From Limnoperna fortunei (taxonomy: Eukaryota; Mollusca; Bivalvia; Mytilida; Modiolidae), in contig OX104112.1 of the NCBI GenBank assembly GCA_944474755.1, positions 63,085,640 through 63,149,639 on the forward strand: a stretch of 64,000 nucleotides of DNA, read 5' to 3'. A program made the position numbers and the translations under genes. Below the pieces are notes generated by a model, which searched no databases, was not told where the DNA came from, and saw nothing but the letters and a program-made list of their open reading frames with translations. Below are positions 1 to 12,019 of the stretch, in pieces. Within the stretch, counting starts at the first letter, position 1. Each line of letters opens with the position of its first letter.

Positions 1-244
1 TTTAATGTGCTTAACCGAATTATCTTGATAGGTAAGATTGTGTGATTTTGTCACAGGTAAAAAAGAACGAAAAAAACATTGTTGCAAATAGTATGACAAA
101 TAAAATTATGTTACCAAATAACCTGTTCTTTTTCGAAAACAATTTTAGAATATGACTTTATTGTGTGTAAAATTAAAAAAAGACATAGCACCCCGTAAGT
201 TGTTTTGTTTTTAATATTGTTTAATGCTATTTAGCCATTTTTAA

Positions 245-447
245 ATATACCGTAGATTTGGGTAAAGCCAGAGTACCCAGAAAAAATCTCTACCTTCTAC
301 AGGAAAACTGATAATCCTAATCAATTAAGGTCAATCGAGTTAAACCTGTCCGCAATGAGATTCGAACCCACAATATCAATGCTGACATACACGGGATCAA
401 TATGTTATAGACCAACTATTCTAACCACTTCGCCGTCAAGGCCCCGT
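245..447 (-). repeat. tRNA-derived SINE
   Basis: On the minus strand it begins CGGGGCCTTGACGGCGAAGT with an A-box-like GTGGTTAGAA, then a B-box GGGTTCGAATCTC. A body follows with the reverse of AGAGTACCCAG and a 'GGAAAACTG' element found in all SINE units here. The anticodon arm does not fold as a functional tRNA. Confidence 0.7.
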
Positions 448-741
448 GTTAGTATACTATAGTTCTGAAATGAATATAGAACAATATAATCAGTACAACC
501 TGTTAAGCACAGCAAACACTATTACATGTATATAGCAGGAGCAATAAAAAAAGGCTAACTAATGCACTAACAACAATTTGTTGATTTAAACATATTCAAC
601 AAATAAAAACAGAACATGTTAACAAATCACCAATTGTCTCCCTCCACAACCAATGCCATATAAGTACAAATAAAATCTGAATCTGTATATAACTCAGTAA
701 ATAGCAAAATCAATAAAACACGATGACACTTTTAAAGTTCA

Positions 742-979
742 TCATATTGTGCCTTCTTTTTTCTTCTTGTATGTAATTTTATCCAGGTCACTAAAAGATT
801 CGGGTAACTTATTGGGAGGTAATGCATGGATTCTTGGTGGAAATGATCCTGGAGTTTGTATAAGTAGGCAAAAAATTATGTCTTTTGGAACATCGTTTTT
901 ACCGCTTTCAAAATCATCACGAAAAGATGTTTCTTTATCTCTGCTTTCTGTATTGATTTGTTTGGTATTTGCTTCAGGT
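742..979 (-). CDS. Terminal coding exon (cytoplasmic tail) of a minus-strand receptor-like gene
   Basis: Reading the minus strand, a pyrimidine-rich tract ending TTTTAAG is followed from 979 by an open frame of 78 codons that stops at TGA (744-742). The first base completes a split codon, so the exon enters in phase 2. The peptide is hydrophilic and charged, begins P-E-A-N-T-K-Q, contains a Pro-rich stretch (TPGSFPPRIHALPPNKLP) and ends in a basic YKKKKEGTI. It has no signal peptide or membrane segment, so a cytoplasmic tail is the natural reading. The phase matches the 22-nt microexon at 3908-3887. A minus-strand AATAAA lies at 162-157, giving a possible 3'UTR of about 580 nt that contains a SINE. 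Domain unknown. Its link to the Ig exons far upstream is inferred from strand and phase only. Confidence 0.6.
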
Positions 980-1214
980 CTTAAAAGAAAATAAAACCAA
1001 TTAATATATTGATAGTATAAGATTACATAATATATTGATCACATAAGATTTTAAAATGCCATAGTTAAAACCGTTAATACAAATTTAAGATAATAATGCC
1101 TAAACAGCACCAATGATACATACGTTGATACTGCGTCTCTGTGTAAAACCGTCCTTTATTACTTTTAAATAAAAGTCATGTTTGACTACATAACACATAT
1201 TAGTTTTCAGTTAT

Positions 1215-1400
1215 ACCAAGGCGTACAGTTTTTATCAAGAGAAAAATCCGGAGTACTCGGTGAAAATTCCTGACCTTCGGCTGAAAAACTGTCAAATCCA
1301 TGTTAATAACGATTGGGGCCAAGAAAATCCTGCCTACAGTAAGGGTGGAACTCTAAATAATAGTAAATGACTAAATATCTTAACCATTCGGTCTCAGACA
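1215..1400 (-). repeat. Degenerate SINE of the same family
   Basis: The body motifs CCGGAGTACTCGG and the GACCTTCGG...AAAACTG block are recognisable. The tRNA-like promoter part is badly eroded. Confidence 0.5.
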
Positions 1401-2052
1401 AAAACTTGTTAATAAATGTTAAAATGTCATTAGGCAATCCCAGATATATGGTTACTAAGCTGTCACAGATGAGTACTATATTGGACTGCTAGGCAGTACC
1501 AGAAAAAATATATCATATCATGTTATCATACAGTCTCAGAATAGAGTAGTTCAGAATAAAACTGTATGGGGTCACTGAGCAGTACCATAAAATGTATATT
1601 ATGAAGTCACTTTGCCTCGTAACAAAAATGAAGGATCACTCGTCAGAAATATTCTAAAAGGTCTCTGTGCAGTTTCAGAAAACATATTTTTCGAGGTCTT
1701 TTCAGGCTCATATTATATACTAGTAGTGTCTTTTCATGTTTAATAAACAAAGAAAGCGTTCCTGCATAACAACATTAGAAAACGGTAATGAGAGTGACAA
1801 ATGACAAAAACATTTACACATAAGAATGTGTTAATAACAGTTATTTACACTTTATTAACTTAACAAGTTATGGCGAAATCCTTGACAGTCCGAAATTAAA
1901 GTCCAATTGTGCGAAAATTGTAAATCAAGTAGTAATGGAATATCTAAATAATTAGAAATGAACTACTAGAATATACAAATCCGACAACACACAATAAAGA
2001 ATTCAAGTTGAGCAAAAATTTATTTTCTGTCATGTATCGATGATATATATAT

Positions 2053-3497
2053 ACAAGTCTAGAAGATTATGCAACGATACAAGTGACGGTGTTTCTTGTC
2101 AAAAATTTAGACAAAGACTGACCAACGAATGGCCTTAGTCATTGAATGTCCATATAAATAAATGACGTAAACAAGTCATAACATATTTATCTTAAACTTT
2201 CTCATTTCCAAATTAACCCAAAATAGTTGCTTTTCAAGTCCGCCAGCCGCGGACGTGCCGTGCTGTTACTTGGCTTTCCTCAAATATTCCAACAAGATGT
2301 AATTAAAATTACCAAGGTGACAAATTCATTACGCCAGACGCGCGTTTCGTCTACTTAAGACTCATCAGTGGCGTTTAACTCTAAATGCTTCAAGTATTTT
2401 TTCATTCGGTGATGGAATGATATAAGTCCACTGGGATCGTGTAAAAACACAATACAGTTAGTTCCAAATATTATATAAACGTCTAAAGAGTCTACCAACC
2501 AGTAAAGCTTATTAAGTATCGGATCGACAAACATGACGATACAGCATAAACAAAAAAAAATATACAAGTCTAGAAGATTATGCAACGATACAAATGACGG
2601 TGTTTCTTGTCAAAAATTTAGACAAAGACTGACCAACGAATGGCCTTAGTCATTGAATGTCAATATAAATAAATGACGTAAACAAGTCATAACATATTAA
2701 TCTTAAACTTTCTCATTTCCAACTTAACCCAAAATAGTTGCTTTTCAAGTCCGCCAGCCGCGGACGTGCCGTGCTGTTACTTGGATTTCCTCAAATATTC
2801 CAACAAGATGTAATTAAAATTACCATGGTGACAAATTCATTACGCCAGACGCGCGTTTCGTCTACTTAAGACTCATCAGTGGCGTTTAACTATAAATGCT
2901 TCAAGTTTTTTTTCATTCGGTGATGGAATGATATAAGTCCACTGGGATCGTGTAAAAACACAATACAGTTAGTTCAAAATATAATATAAACGTCTAAAGA
3001 GTCTACCAACCAGTAAAGCTTATTAATAAAATGTCATCAAAGATACCAAGGTTAATAAAATTTACTACGCCAGACGCGCGTTTCGTCTAATCAAGACTCA
3101 TCAGTGGCGCTCGAACCCAAACAATATTTAAAAACCAAATGAATGAGACGTTGTAGAGCTTTTATCACCAAAATTCCAAAACGTTTTACCAAAATCCGGC
3201 TAAGGCTATCTACACCTTGAAAATAGAAAAACCTTAGAATTAAAATAATTTTCGAAATTTCAGGGCAGTAAATTTAGACATTTACTATATCAATAAAAGA
3301 ATCAATGATATTCCTGTCATTCCTGTTATTAAGTATCGGATCGACAAACATGACGATACAGCATAAACAAAAAAAATATACAAGTCTAGAAGATTATGCC
3401 ACGATACAAATGACGGTGTTTCTTGTCAAAAATTTAGACAAAGACTGACCAACGAATGGCCTTAGTCATTGAATGTCAATATAAATAAATGACGTAT
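2053..3497. repeat. 510-bp tandem repeat, two full and one partial unit
   Basis: ACAAGTCTAGAAGATTATGC starts units at 2053, 2563 and about 3379. The third is partial and separated by the insert at 3027-3325. Each full unit carries the mussel hairpin core CGCCAGACGCGCGTTTCG (2332, 2843). The same sequence forms the arms of the palindrome at 28935-29375. Confidence 0.8.
3027..3325. mobile_element. 299-bp insertion with 7-bp target duplication
   Basis: TTATTAA flanks the insert (3020-3026 and 3326-3332). The uninterrupted site is present in the previous repeat unit at 2510-2516. The insert has its own copy of the CGCCAGACGCGCGTTTCG core (3068-3109), so it is a related but distinct small element without coding capacity. 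Confidence 0.75.
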
Positions 3498-3886
3498 GAT
3501 TCTACTTTAACATTAACAGGAGTTCATTTTCTTGCTTTTAAACAATTTTACAAAGTGGCCAGCTGTTAATAGTTGTTCCTGTATATTCCTAAAATTTATA
3601 TTACTATATATTACACGTAACAGTACCTATAATATTTCCCAACATTATATAACTAACTACTAACAATGCCTATTTATTCCCAAACCTTATATTACTATTT
3701 GCTGTCAGAACCTTTATATTCCCTGACGTAGAGCTGAGATCAGTAAAATTTATAATTTGTTTTTCGCGTTCCTGAATGATGCTGTAATAAAATTTGTATT
3801 CCGAAATAATGATTAACAGCAGGCCTAATGTTATCATTCTGTAAACAAACATGTAAAACAGTAAGAATAAGAAAGTAAAAACTCAC

Positions 3887-3908
3887 CCATTGTTACTGGA
3901 ACAATTTC
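3887..3908 (-). CDS. Candidate 22-nt microexon
   Basis: Minus strand: the acceptor CTCATTTAAG ends at 3909, the exon is 22 nt, and the donor GTGAGT starts at 3886. It enters in phase 1 and leaves in phase 2, which is exactly what is needed to join the phase-1 membrane exons upstream to the phase-2 terminal exon at 979-742. It would add about seven residues, mostly Asn and Ser. Splice-site look-alikes are frequent in AT-rich DNA, so this rests on the phase fit and the good donor. A further acceptor at about 3843 opens a 57-codon frame ending at 3670, but the implied intron is only about 45 nt. Confidence 0.35.
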
Positions 3909-3909
3909 C

Positions 3910-5983
3910 TTAAATGAGAAAGGTAAAGTTCAAGTAAACATGAACACAATTATTTAAAATATGTAATAATTCACCATGGAATTTTGGCACAACTCATTGC
4001 TAAACATTGTCGTAAAAGAATTGGTCATTCCAAATAGAACCAAATTTATGATTCCCTGAAGAACCTAAGAGCAAATTCCTGTATGCCATCTCTATATCGC
4101 ATTTAGCGAGATAAACTGCAGAATCGAATCTAATTATAGCAGAAATAATATCATGAATATTGGGATACGGGACAGAAGATTAATCAGGTGGAATGTGATC
4201 ATTTACGTATTGACCATTTAGATGTGACAAATGATGTGTCTTACGAACCTAACGCGGCTCTTTTGTGGAGAACAAACCTACTGGTTATATGAAAATCGAG
4301 TAATGGCGACATTTAAAATGGCCCGCCACCCAACCTGCGGCTACTTCTGTATCGAACTTACAAATAGAAAATACTTTAATAAACATATTATCATATTTGA
4401 AAGGTTGTGTTAAAAATTATTGTACAATTGTAAGAAACAATTTTTTCCATTGTAAGTATATGTAATATTGACAAAAGTCATGTCAATGTTGCTGTTTAAT
4501 GAAATTGTCTAATATTATCCTATCTTTCCTGGTCAATTTTTTACTTCATTCAAGAATTTGGCCAATGTTTTAACAAATTCTTTTGACATTAGTTTCGTTG
4601 TCAAAGATATTTACGAGACGGATCGTTTCCACAAAGTTTTTAAATCCATCATTAATTTTCAAATCAGATGAAATTCCTTTATTACATAATAATAAATAAT
4701 AAATAATTTTTGTACAATAATTTTATACTTTCAGCTGTATCTATTTAATTATTATATTAATTCTATTATTAAGATTATGAAACATGCATACGGGTTTTTT
4801 GAGATATAGAATAGATGTCTGTTTAGCATTTCACAATTAACGTATGATCAGATGTGCATGATTTTCTTTTAAATCCAGCTTGTGTATCTGATATATTATT
4901 TTTTAGATTCTAGGTGTCCATGTAGTAAATATTATACTAAATGCCAATCCCCCTTGGAAAAATGTGTTTGTTATCATTTTTTCATTATTCTATATTTTAC
5001 CTTTTTATTACGAAAATTCAATATAAAAAATGTAGATCGATAACCTGTCCATGTTTTATAATATGCCTCTGTTGTTAAGTTGTTACAAATCGTCCTTGAC
5101 TTTTGCTACGGTAATTTTACATCATAAGTCAGCCATTTTTGTTTCTAAAGGGACCTTACGATGTTTACAAATGTTCGTCTGCTTTCGTGACGTTTAATGG
5201 TATTCGGACTAACCGCGGGGATTTGCCCGCCTTAACTGCAGACGACATCACCCGAAAGATTTCGAGAGGACAACAATCGACTGTTCCTAAAGTATACTTC
5301 CGTTCTAATAAAGGTCAAATTTTAGTATGGAAAATCGCCCCTTCAAACTTAAAAACTGCCATATTTCAAATCGCTGAATATCTCTAGGAAATAACTATTG
5401 ATTTCAAAAGCTGAAAGCATACGCTATAAGCAGTTTTCATTTGTAGCGCACCCTAGCACACCCTACGTCAACACTTTCTATAAATAGTTACACAATGATG
5501 GATTTAATGAAATTTCGAAGTAATTTTCAGTAAGCATTCCATAAAATATTTTGTTTTAAAGTACAGGAGATCCCTCACAGTCTGCCTTAAGATATTTACC
5601 ATAGTTAAGATGAGTTTAAAGAATTACAGAGTGTTAATATTCTCTGTCCTGCCTTTGTAATTTAATTTGAGTTAAAGTCCAGTCTATTGGCTGATTTTTC
5701 ATTTCTAAGTTATTTAATTGCAATATTTTTTTAATCGTTTGTGATATTGTAATCACAATCACGAGAAAGAAAGTTTCATTCCATTCCTTTGACAAACTGA
5801 AAAATTTCTTTTACTTCTCTTCTTAAAAATAACATTATTTAGTTTTTTTTTAATATTCGTTGGGCTGAGATGTATCTAAATTCTCATAACTGTTTTGCAA
5901 TTGGTTTATTAAGTCCCAGTATGACTTTGGGTAACAACATCAAACATCAATTTTCTATTCTTAATTTGCTTGAAATGGTTTCT
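3910..5983. other. Intergenic or intronic AT-rich sequence
   Basis: No exon or repeat I can support. An 82-codon plus frame at 5139-5387 shows no recognisable domain. Confidence 0.4.
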
Positions 5984-6480
5984 TTATATTTTTAAGTTTT
6001 TGTACTCTCTATAATGCCTTAAATAATTATTTCTGATAGTTAGGTCATAAGGGTATCTTAATAAAAGTAACCTTTTGTCAAAAACTATTTTTGCTCCTGA
6101 TAAACGTATAATCAAACCAAAGTTTACTGTTATTAGTTTGTACTTTATATTAATTTTATAGTACTTTTATTGGACTTTCTGACATTATAACATTGTTTAC
6201 TACACTATTACATTTGGGTTTGAAACATTTCATTAATTTTGCAATAGAGTCACCAAAATATCCGCCATTTAAAATTCTAAAGCTTTTGTAAACTATCTAC
6301 ATGTATTTGTAATAGTTGTTTATCAAGCTTATCTACTGTTGAATCATAACTTATAAATATCTCATATTCAGGATCTTCAAGTTGAAGATCATCATTATTA
6401 TGATTTGGGATACAATCATGTTTGGACCCATTTTTCACAAATAATGAGAATTCTCTGCATAATATTTTATTATATACCTT
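5984..6480 (-). pseudogene. Frame-broken TIR (Toll/IL-1 receptor) domain relic
   Basis: Three overlapping minus-strand frames together read like one TIR domain. Segment 1 (6480-6277) has a juxtamembrane-like stretch and then EDPEYEIFISYDST, which matches TIR box 1 ([F/Y]D.FISY). Segment 2 (6278-6156) has GGYFGDSIAKLMKCF followed by a hydrophobic strand and SESPIK, matching the box 2 region (P/G-G..I..SI...). Segment 3 (about 6163-5984) has LIIRLSG, then LLLLRYPYDLTIRNNYLRHY, resembling the C-terminal end of invertebrate TIR domains where a box 3 Trp is expected; here it is replaced. Two frameshifts and a deletion of roughly ten residues between boxes 1 and 2 make it non-functional as read. 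It lies on the same strand as, and within, the dispersed Ig/TM gene. Either it is the remnant of that gene's TIR exon or it is an unrelated Toll-like fragment. Confidence 0.6.
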
Positions 6481-8984
6481 AATATATTACTGAGCACATA
6501 GACTGTTGCCATTCCTGCAAATGGGATGTTGAAGGTATGATATACGCATAAGTAAATTGTTTTTTTTTCAAAATTAAAGAAATTTTTAAAAATTTATGTC
6601 AAGAAGTAAGAATTAATTATCAATGCTATTATTCTGTTCCTTCTTTTTACGTTAGATTTTATTCATATTGCTAGGCCTCCAAAGTATATTCTATTTTTAG
6701 ACTTTGTCAACAAATAGAGGTATAATGGTATCCTGGTACTATACCTATATATGATTCATGTATTACAGTAGCTTCAGTAAATATTGTGTCTTTTGTCTTT
6801 TCATAGCTATCACATTTTAAATTACCAATATTTCAAATACAGACGGAGAGGTTTCTGTTTAATTGTGATTTGCTATGTACACATGATATTCATTGTTTCT
6901 TTAGGTAATATTTAATATTACTATTTTGTGGAAAATCAGTATATTTTACTATTTAAAAAAAATGCTAACAATTGACAAACTTCGCATAGAGTTCAACAAC
7001 AACAATTTAAAATGAACGGGCTAGGATATTACAACTACAGAGTATCTAACAATCAAATAACTGTATGCTCAATAGCTTGACCTGTAGTCTCCAGGTGATC
7101 TCCTACAGATTTGTATCTCAATGAGGTAGATTTTTGTCCTTGACTATTTGTTGCTCTTAGCAATCGCGACGGAATTTCTAGTATTTTGTCTATGCTTCAT
7201 CTTTAGTAACTAGCAAATACAGATGTGCCGTCCGGGGCAAATAAAGCGTCATTCTGAATACTTAAGACTTTCATTTTAGGTACGTACTCCTTGAGTTGCT
7301 TAATTACTATTGTTACCTAAGTTAGTATACTTATCTTCAGGTTTTTTTTACTTTAGAACAGAGTATTAACAAGGTCGGTGTTAATCATGTATTGTTTGCT
7401 GTCGAATCTAAGGGTAGCAGGAGTAGTAGTAGTCGTTATCGGTAATGTAGTATGCATCTTTTTTTTTTAATAACTTTTGATTTCATATTTTGGACACGTT
7501 CTCTGGATTAATGTCATAATTCCTAGTTATATCTTTATTTTATAGCTGCCTCCATTTTTGTACCGAAACTTACTACAATGCATAAGAACTTTGTAAATGA
7601 ACGTAACATACTAATGAAAAGGAGATTAAAGGTTAGTTGTCCCTGTTATACTAAGGATGGATGATAGGCTTTATGCCATGAGTTACCGTTTTCAGATCAC
7701 TAACTAAAGGTACCGAAGTATAATGTTCAAGTTTAAGAGAAATACGATTAGTACAACATGTCCAAGCAAATCATAAATTTTGTTGTTACTTGTGATCTCT
7801 GTATCAAGAATAATAATCGAAATTGATAATTGAAATGTGAGATGATAACGGACAGTGCGTGGGCGCACTGACGAAACGATTGTACCTAGATGTTATGTGT
7901 TCGTTACCCATGACTTAGAATGGAACTAATACTATTGAATGATGGCGAATCAGTTCATCAAATAAGCAGAGTGCATAGCTTTACCCTCAGAGGTAAAAGC
8001 AGGGGCAGCGATCAATGGGTTATTTGCCAGATTTGGGTATCCGTTCCAGGTATTCAAGTATCGATACAATACCTTTTAAAGCTCATGTTTAAGAGAAGGT
8101 AAAACAAAATATCGAATACCAATAAAACGTCGAAAAAGTAACCTACTAATAAAGTTCCAAGAACCCGAAAAACGTAAGAACCGAGAGGAAAAATATATCT
8201 ATAGCGACGGTACTGTCTTTCAAATCAAAACAAATGGTGGGTAAACCAGGTTAAGTGGCATGTCCAACTTAGCGCGTTCATTACCGTATTGTGTAAGATG
8301 TTGTGTTGATGAAAAGGTAGTGCATCACTAGTCAATAATACTGTAATTTCGGAAATTATTGCATGCGGTTATAAGTGGGATTCGGGGATCCCCACAAAAA
8401 TGCGATCGGCTGAGGTATCAACACATGTAAGGACAACGAATTATTACTCAGCAGTTATCAGGTTTTCGTTAAATGTTTGTCTTTTGCAAAAAACATCGCT
8501 CTACACCAAACGGAATACACCTTTCGTTAACTAAAATTATTGAGCTCTTTTGAAGAACAGAAACACTTGTCACGTGTCTTTAATAATTAGATGATTTGTG
8601 TGTATCTTGCGATTCAGCGTGGGTACTAAAACGGTTACATCAAAGACAAATGTGTAAAATTAATTATCGCATTCAAATTTAATAGCTACGGTAGGGCTTT
8701 ACATGATTCGAAATTAAATTGCGAGGTTTAATAATTGCGATCACAGAACGATCGCATTATTCATAATAATAAAAACAAAGAAAACATTTTTGAATTTCGT
8801 GTATCCATCTGTGATATATGATATATCATCGCATCACAATCACTATGTATTCATAAATTGTTAAAATTAATTGTTTTTGTAATAATCTGGAACTTTTTTT
8901 TCTAGCTATAACATCGGAATTTTAGTACCTATGGCCTTGACCTGAGATACAGTGACCTCAAAGTAAATAGGACCTTCCTCTAAA
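6481..8984. other. AT-rich sequence without recognised features
   Basis: Short hydrophobic plus frame at 7387-7470 (V-rich) noted but unsupported. Nothing else seen. Confidence 0.4.
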
Positions 8985-9850
8985 TATATTTTGTCATTCG
9001 AACTGACATCGTTGTGACACTGTGGCACCAATTCGCCTGCAGCATGTCGAGCCTAGACACAATACGTATTCATCTGACAGTAATCTAATTGATCATATTT
9101 GTATATACTAAATGTTTATAGGATGACAACGTTACTTATCATACAGTCACAGTAAGTACATTATATACAAACGTCTAAGTATTGTAATAACCATATAATT
9201 TATCCAGCGGATTTCTGAAGCATCGGAAATACAGGGTTAATATCAAATATTTATATATACGTCTACAAAATTAAGCATAACACTGTTTGAATTAGATTTT
9301 TAACACTGTCAAGTATTAGTTTACCCTCAGCGGGATTCGAACTCGCACCGTTGTGACACTGTTGCGCCAATTGCCTGTACTATGTCCAGCGGTCTAGATA
9401 CCTCGGCCAAATATCTATATATTTTAAAAAAATGTAACTTTATTATCCGGGGTGAATCGTAGACAGATATAGTACATGTGTACTAGCGTGTGACGATGAA
9501 ATTTACGTAACCAATACGTGTTAATCTGACAGTAATCTAATTCAGCATGTTTGTATATCTTATATAGGATGACAAATTTACTTTTCATACAGTCACAGTA
9601 ATTAAATTATATACAAACGTCTATGTATTGTGACAACCATATAATATATCTATAAAGCGGATTTCTGAAGCATCATATATACGGGGTTAATATCAAATAT
9701 TAATATATACGTTTACAAATTAAGCCCAAAACTGTTAGGATTAGATTTTTAACAATATCCAACCTTTGTTTACCCTCAGCGGGATTTGAACTCGCGCCGT
9801 TTTGACACGTACCAATTAGCCTGCACTGTCATTCCGTCTAGACCCCTATG
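8985..9850. repeat. 452-bp tandem repeat with tRNA-like cores
   Basis: Units starting AATACGTATTCATCTGACAG (9061) and AATACGTGTTAATCTGACAG (9513) share about 350 nt. Each ends with CCCTCAGCGGGATTCGAACT (B-box complement), and a degraded core sits before the first unit at about 9005-9060. Confidence 0.7.
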
Positions 9851-10808
9851 CGAAATTCGCAATATGTCCGCAATCGCAATCCAATTCATCAAAAATGTTG
9901 TTTATTTTCAGTGACTAAAATGGCAGACAGACAACTGTGTTAAACGCTACAAATTTAATGTGACAGAACTACCTCCAAATGACAATGAATATGTTATTAT
10001 TATAAGATACACTATGCATCTATATACTTACAGTTACTCTATTAACATTTTTGTCTAACAATGCTATTTTGTCTGGATACCAGTTAACTTTTAAAAGCAT
10101 TTTAGAAATTTGTTGTAATGTCTAACTATATAGTGCATAGCATTGCTTGAGATTGCATGCAATCTGTTCAAAACGTTAATTTGATAGAAATTCGATTAAA
10201 TAGAATTGGTTATCTAAATCAAAAAAGCTAAAAGACTTACAATGAGTTAATGTCACATACAATCAAACATAAAAATGTCGACAAAAATATTGATGCATTA
10301 ATTGTGAACATGTTCACCTGGAAAATAAAACGCAAAACCAATTTTTTAAAATCATTTTCTTCTATGGAGGCCTTGTATAATCTGTCCATTACTACCTTAA
10401 AGAGTTCCAGTCAATGTACTGTTTATAATTTTAACTGAGTAACTATTTTGAAATCACATAGAATATGAACATACACAATTAGGGGCACACACTGGAATTG
10501 TCCCATTTCTGACATTTCAAATGCCAATCTGAAAGGTATTTTTATGTACGCACGAGTTATAAAATTTCATACTTTAATTTTGGCTTTTAAAAATTCTATT
10601 TGTCATATATTATCAGTTATGACCAATTTATATATCTCTTGTTGCCTTTAAATGAACAAAAATGCATAATGCTACAAAAGACGCAATTTAAGGCAAATAA
10701 CACTCAACAAATTTGGTCAAATTGGCATAAAAATAAATACCTCGTTGATAATCATTGCGTTTACAATCCAAGTCCCAATCTCAATCTTTCTTCATAGTTT
10801 TCCAAAAC

Positions 10809-10934
10809 TAACACACACACACATCACACACACCCTCACAAACACCCTCACACACATACACACACACCCACACACCCACACCCACCCACCCACCCCCCAC
10901 ACACACACGCATACACACACCCACACCCACACAA
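10809..10934. repeat. CA / CCCACA microsatellite
   Basis: Nearly pure ACAC and CCCACAC repeat over about 125 nt. The low-complexity His/Thr open frames crossing it are artefacts. Confidence 0.95.
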
Positions 10935-11139
10935 TAAAAGTCATTAAAATTATGGACAAAGAATTTCATGTCGCGTCTGCGACTTATCACAGTAGTGAAA
11001 AAACTGTATTCATTCTTACAAATATGTTACATCTTCATTATATAAAACATAAGTTACATAATTCTGATGCAGTTACTGATTTGTTTTAAAGGTTTGGTAA
11101 GAACCTATAAGGCTGCCCTGTTAAGATAATATATTAACT

Positions 11140-11510
11140 CTTGTCATCCTTCATGGTTACTGAGGAAATGACCTAAACCTATAACTTAAACGTATAGCCA
11201 CTGGTAAGGGAAATTGCGGTCACGGTCGGTCGACACCTATCAGACTGTCATTTATTATTAATCAGCAAGCTTAAGTATATGCTAAATATTGTCATCCCAC
11301 CATTCATGTTTAAAAAGTACTGACCTAATCCAAAAATCTTTCTCGTTGTAATTTTCCGTAAAATTGAGGTCAAGATCATGTGACACCTACTAGACTGTTA
11401 TGTACTATGAAACATATTTTAAATGATGTGATCCTTCCATTCGTGGTTAATGACGAACTGACCTATAATCATACCACATTAAAGCATCAATCTACAGTAT
11501 ATAGCCTGTA
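11140..11510. repeat. ~130-150-bp tandem repeat, left part
   Basis: Units begin near 11140, 11288 and 11419 with a TGTCATCC.CCATTCATGG-type motif, followed by TGACCTAA and a GGTCA.G.TC...GACACCTA block. The array is interrupted by the pogo-like element. Confidence 0.65.
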
Positions 11511-11532
11511 ACGACCTATTACCGATGTATGT
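11511..11532. repeat. Left terminal inverted repeat of the pogo-like element
   Basis: It matches the reverse complement of 14811-14833 at most positions over about 20 nt and is bounded by TA on the outside. The neighbouring subterminal sequences of both ends also share an AATATTTTTGC-like stretch. Confidence 0.65.
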
Positions 11533-12019
11533 AATATTTTTGCTGAAAATATTTTTCTTCCCCAAAAGGAGTTTAATAAAGTATACCATTTAATTAAACA
11601 TTTATATCATCACTTTATCCATTTGTGTTAATTTTCTCAATTCTCACACTGTGTACCAGGGAATTTGATGTCCGTTCAAGTGTGACGCCATTATTGATTG
11701 TTAAAAGACCTTGACCTATTACCGATGTAACGTGCAAATCACATGTAAAATAACTCGGGTAAGTAGCAGAGCACGTGGAAATCACATATTTTACGATAAT
11801 AAGTCCTAGGCAGTAGTTATATGGTTTCAAAATAATTCTCCTGTATAGCATTCATGATGTATATGAAAAGTTGCTACAATTGTGTATTGTCAGAATGTAA
11901 AAATAAATTTGGTAAATAACAGAACACATCATTTATCATGTATTTTTTAAGATTATGAAGCAAGTCTATAAGAGATGGTAACAATATAATTTATTTTAAT
12001 ATATTCATGATTTATTTTG

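Noticed and set aside
749..994. 81-codon plus-strand open frame
   Set aside because: The opposite strand has a better exon with acceptor, codon-like composition and stop (979-742). The plus frame is its shadow.
3670..3843. Minus-strand frame of 57 codons after an acceptor (MITLGLLLIIISEYK...)
   Set aside because: It would need a 45-nt intron after the microexon and has no recognisable domain.
6482..6517. Possible short minus-strand exon (acceptor CATTTGCAG, GMATVYVLSNILR)
   Set aside because: It ends in a donor immediately before the TIR relic and has no homology. It is indistinguishable from chance splice signals.
7387..7475. Short plus frame with a Val-rich hydrophobic stretch (possible signal peptide exon)
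   Set aside because: It runs to a stop in a T homopolymer, the donor-like GTAATG is weak, and no partner exon on the plus strand was found.
9310..9400. Functional tRNA gene
   Set aside because: Only A- and B-box-like parts are present. Acceptor and anticodon stems do not pair, and the sequence is part of a tandem repeat.
10745..11089. 114-codon plus frame and the 60-codon minus frame across the CA repeat
   Set aside because: Composition is dictated by the microsatellite (His/Thr or Val/Cys runs).
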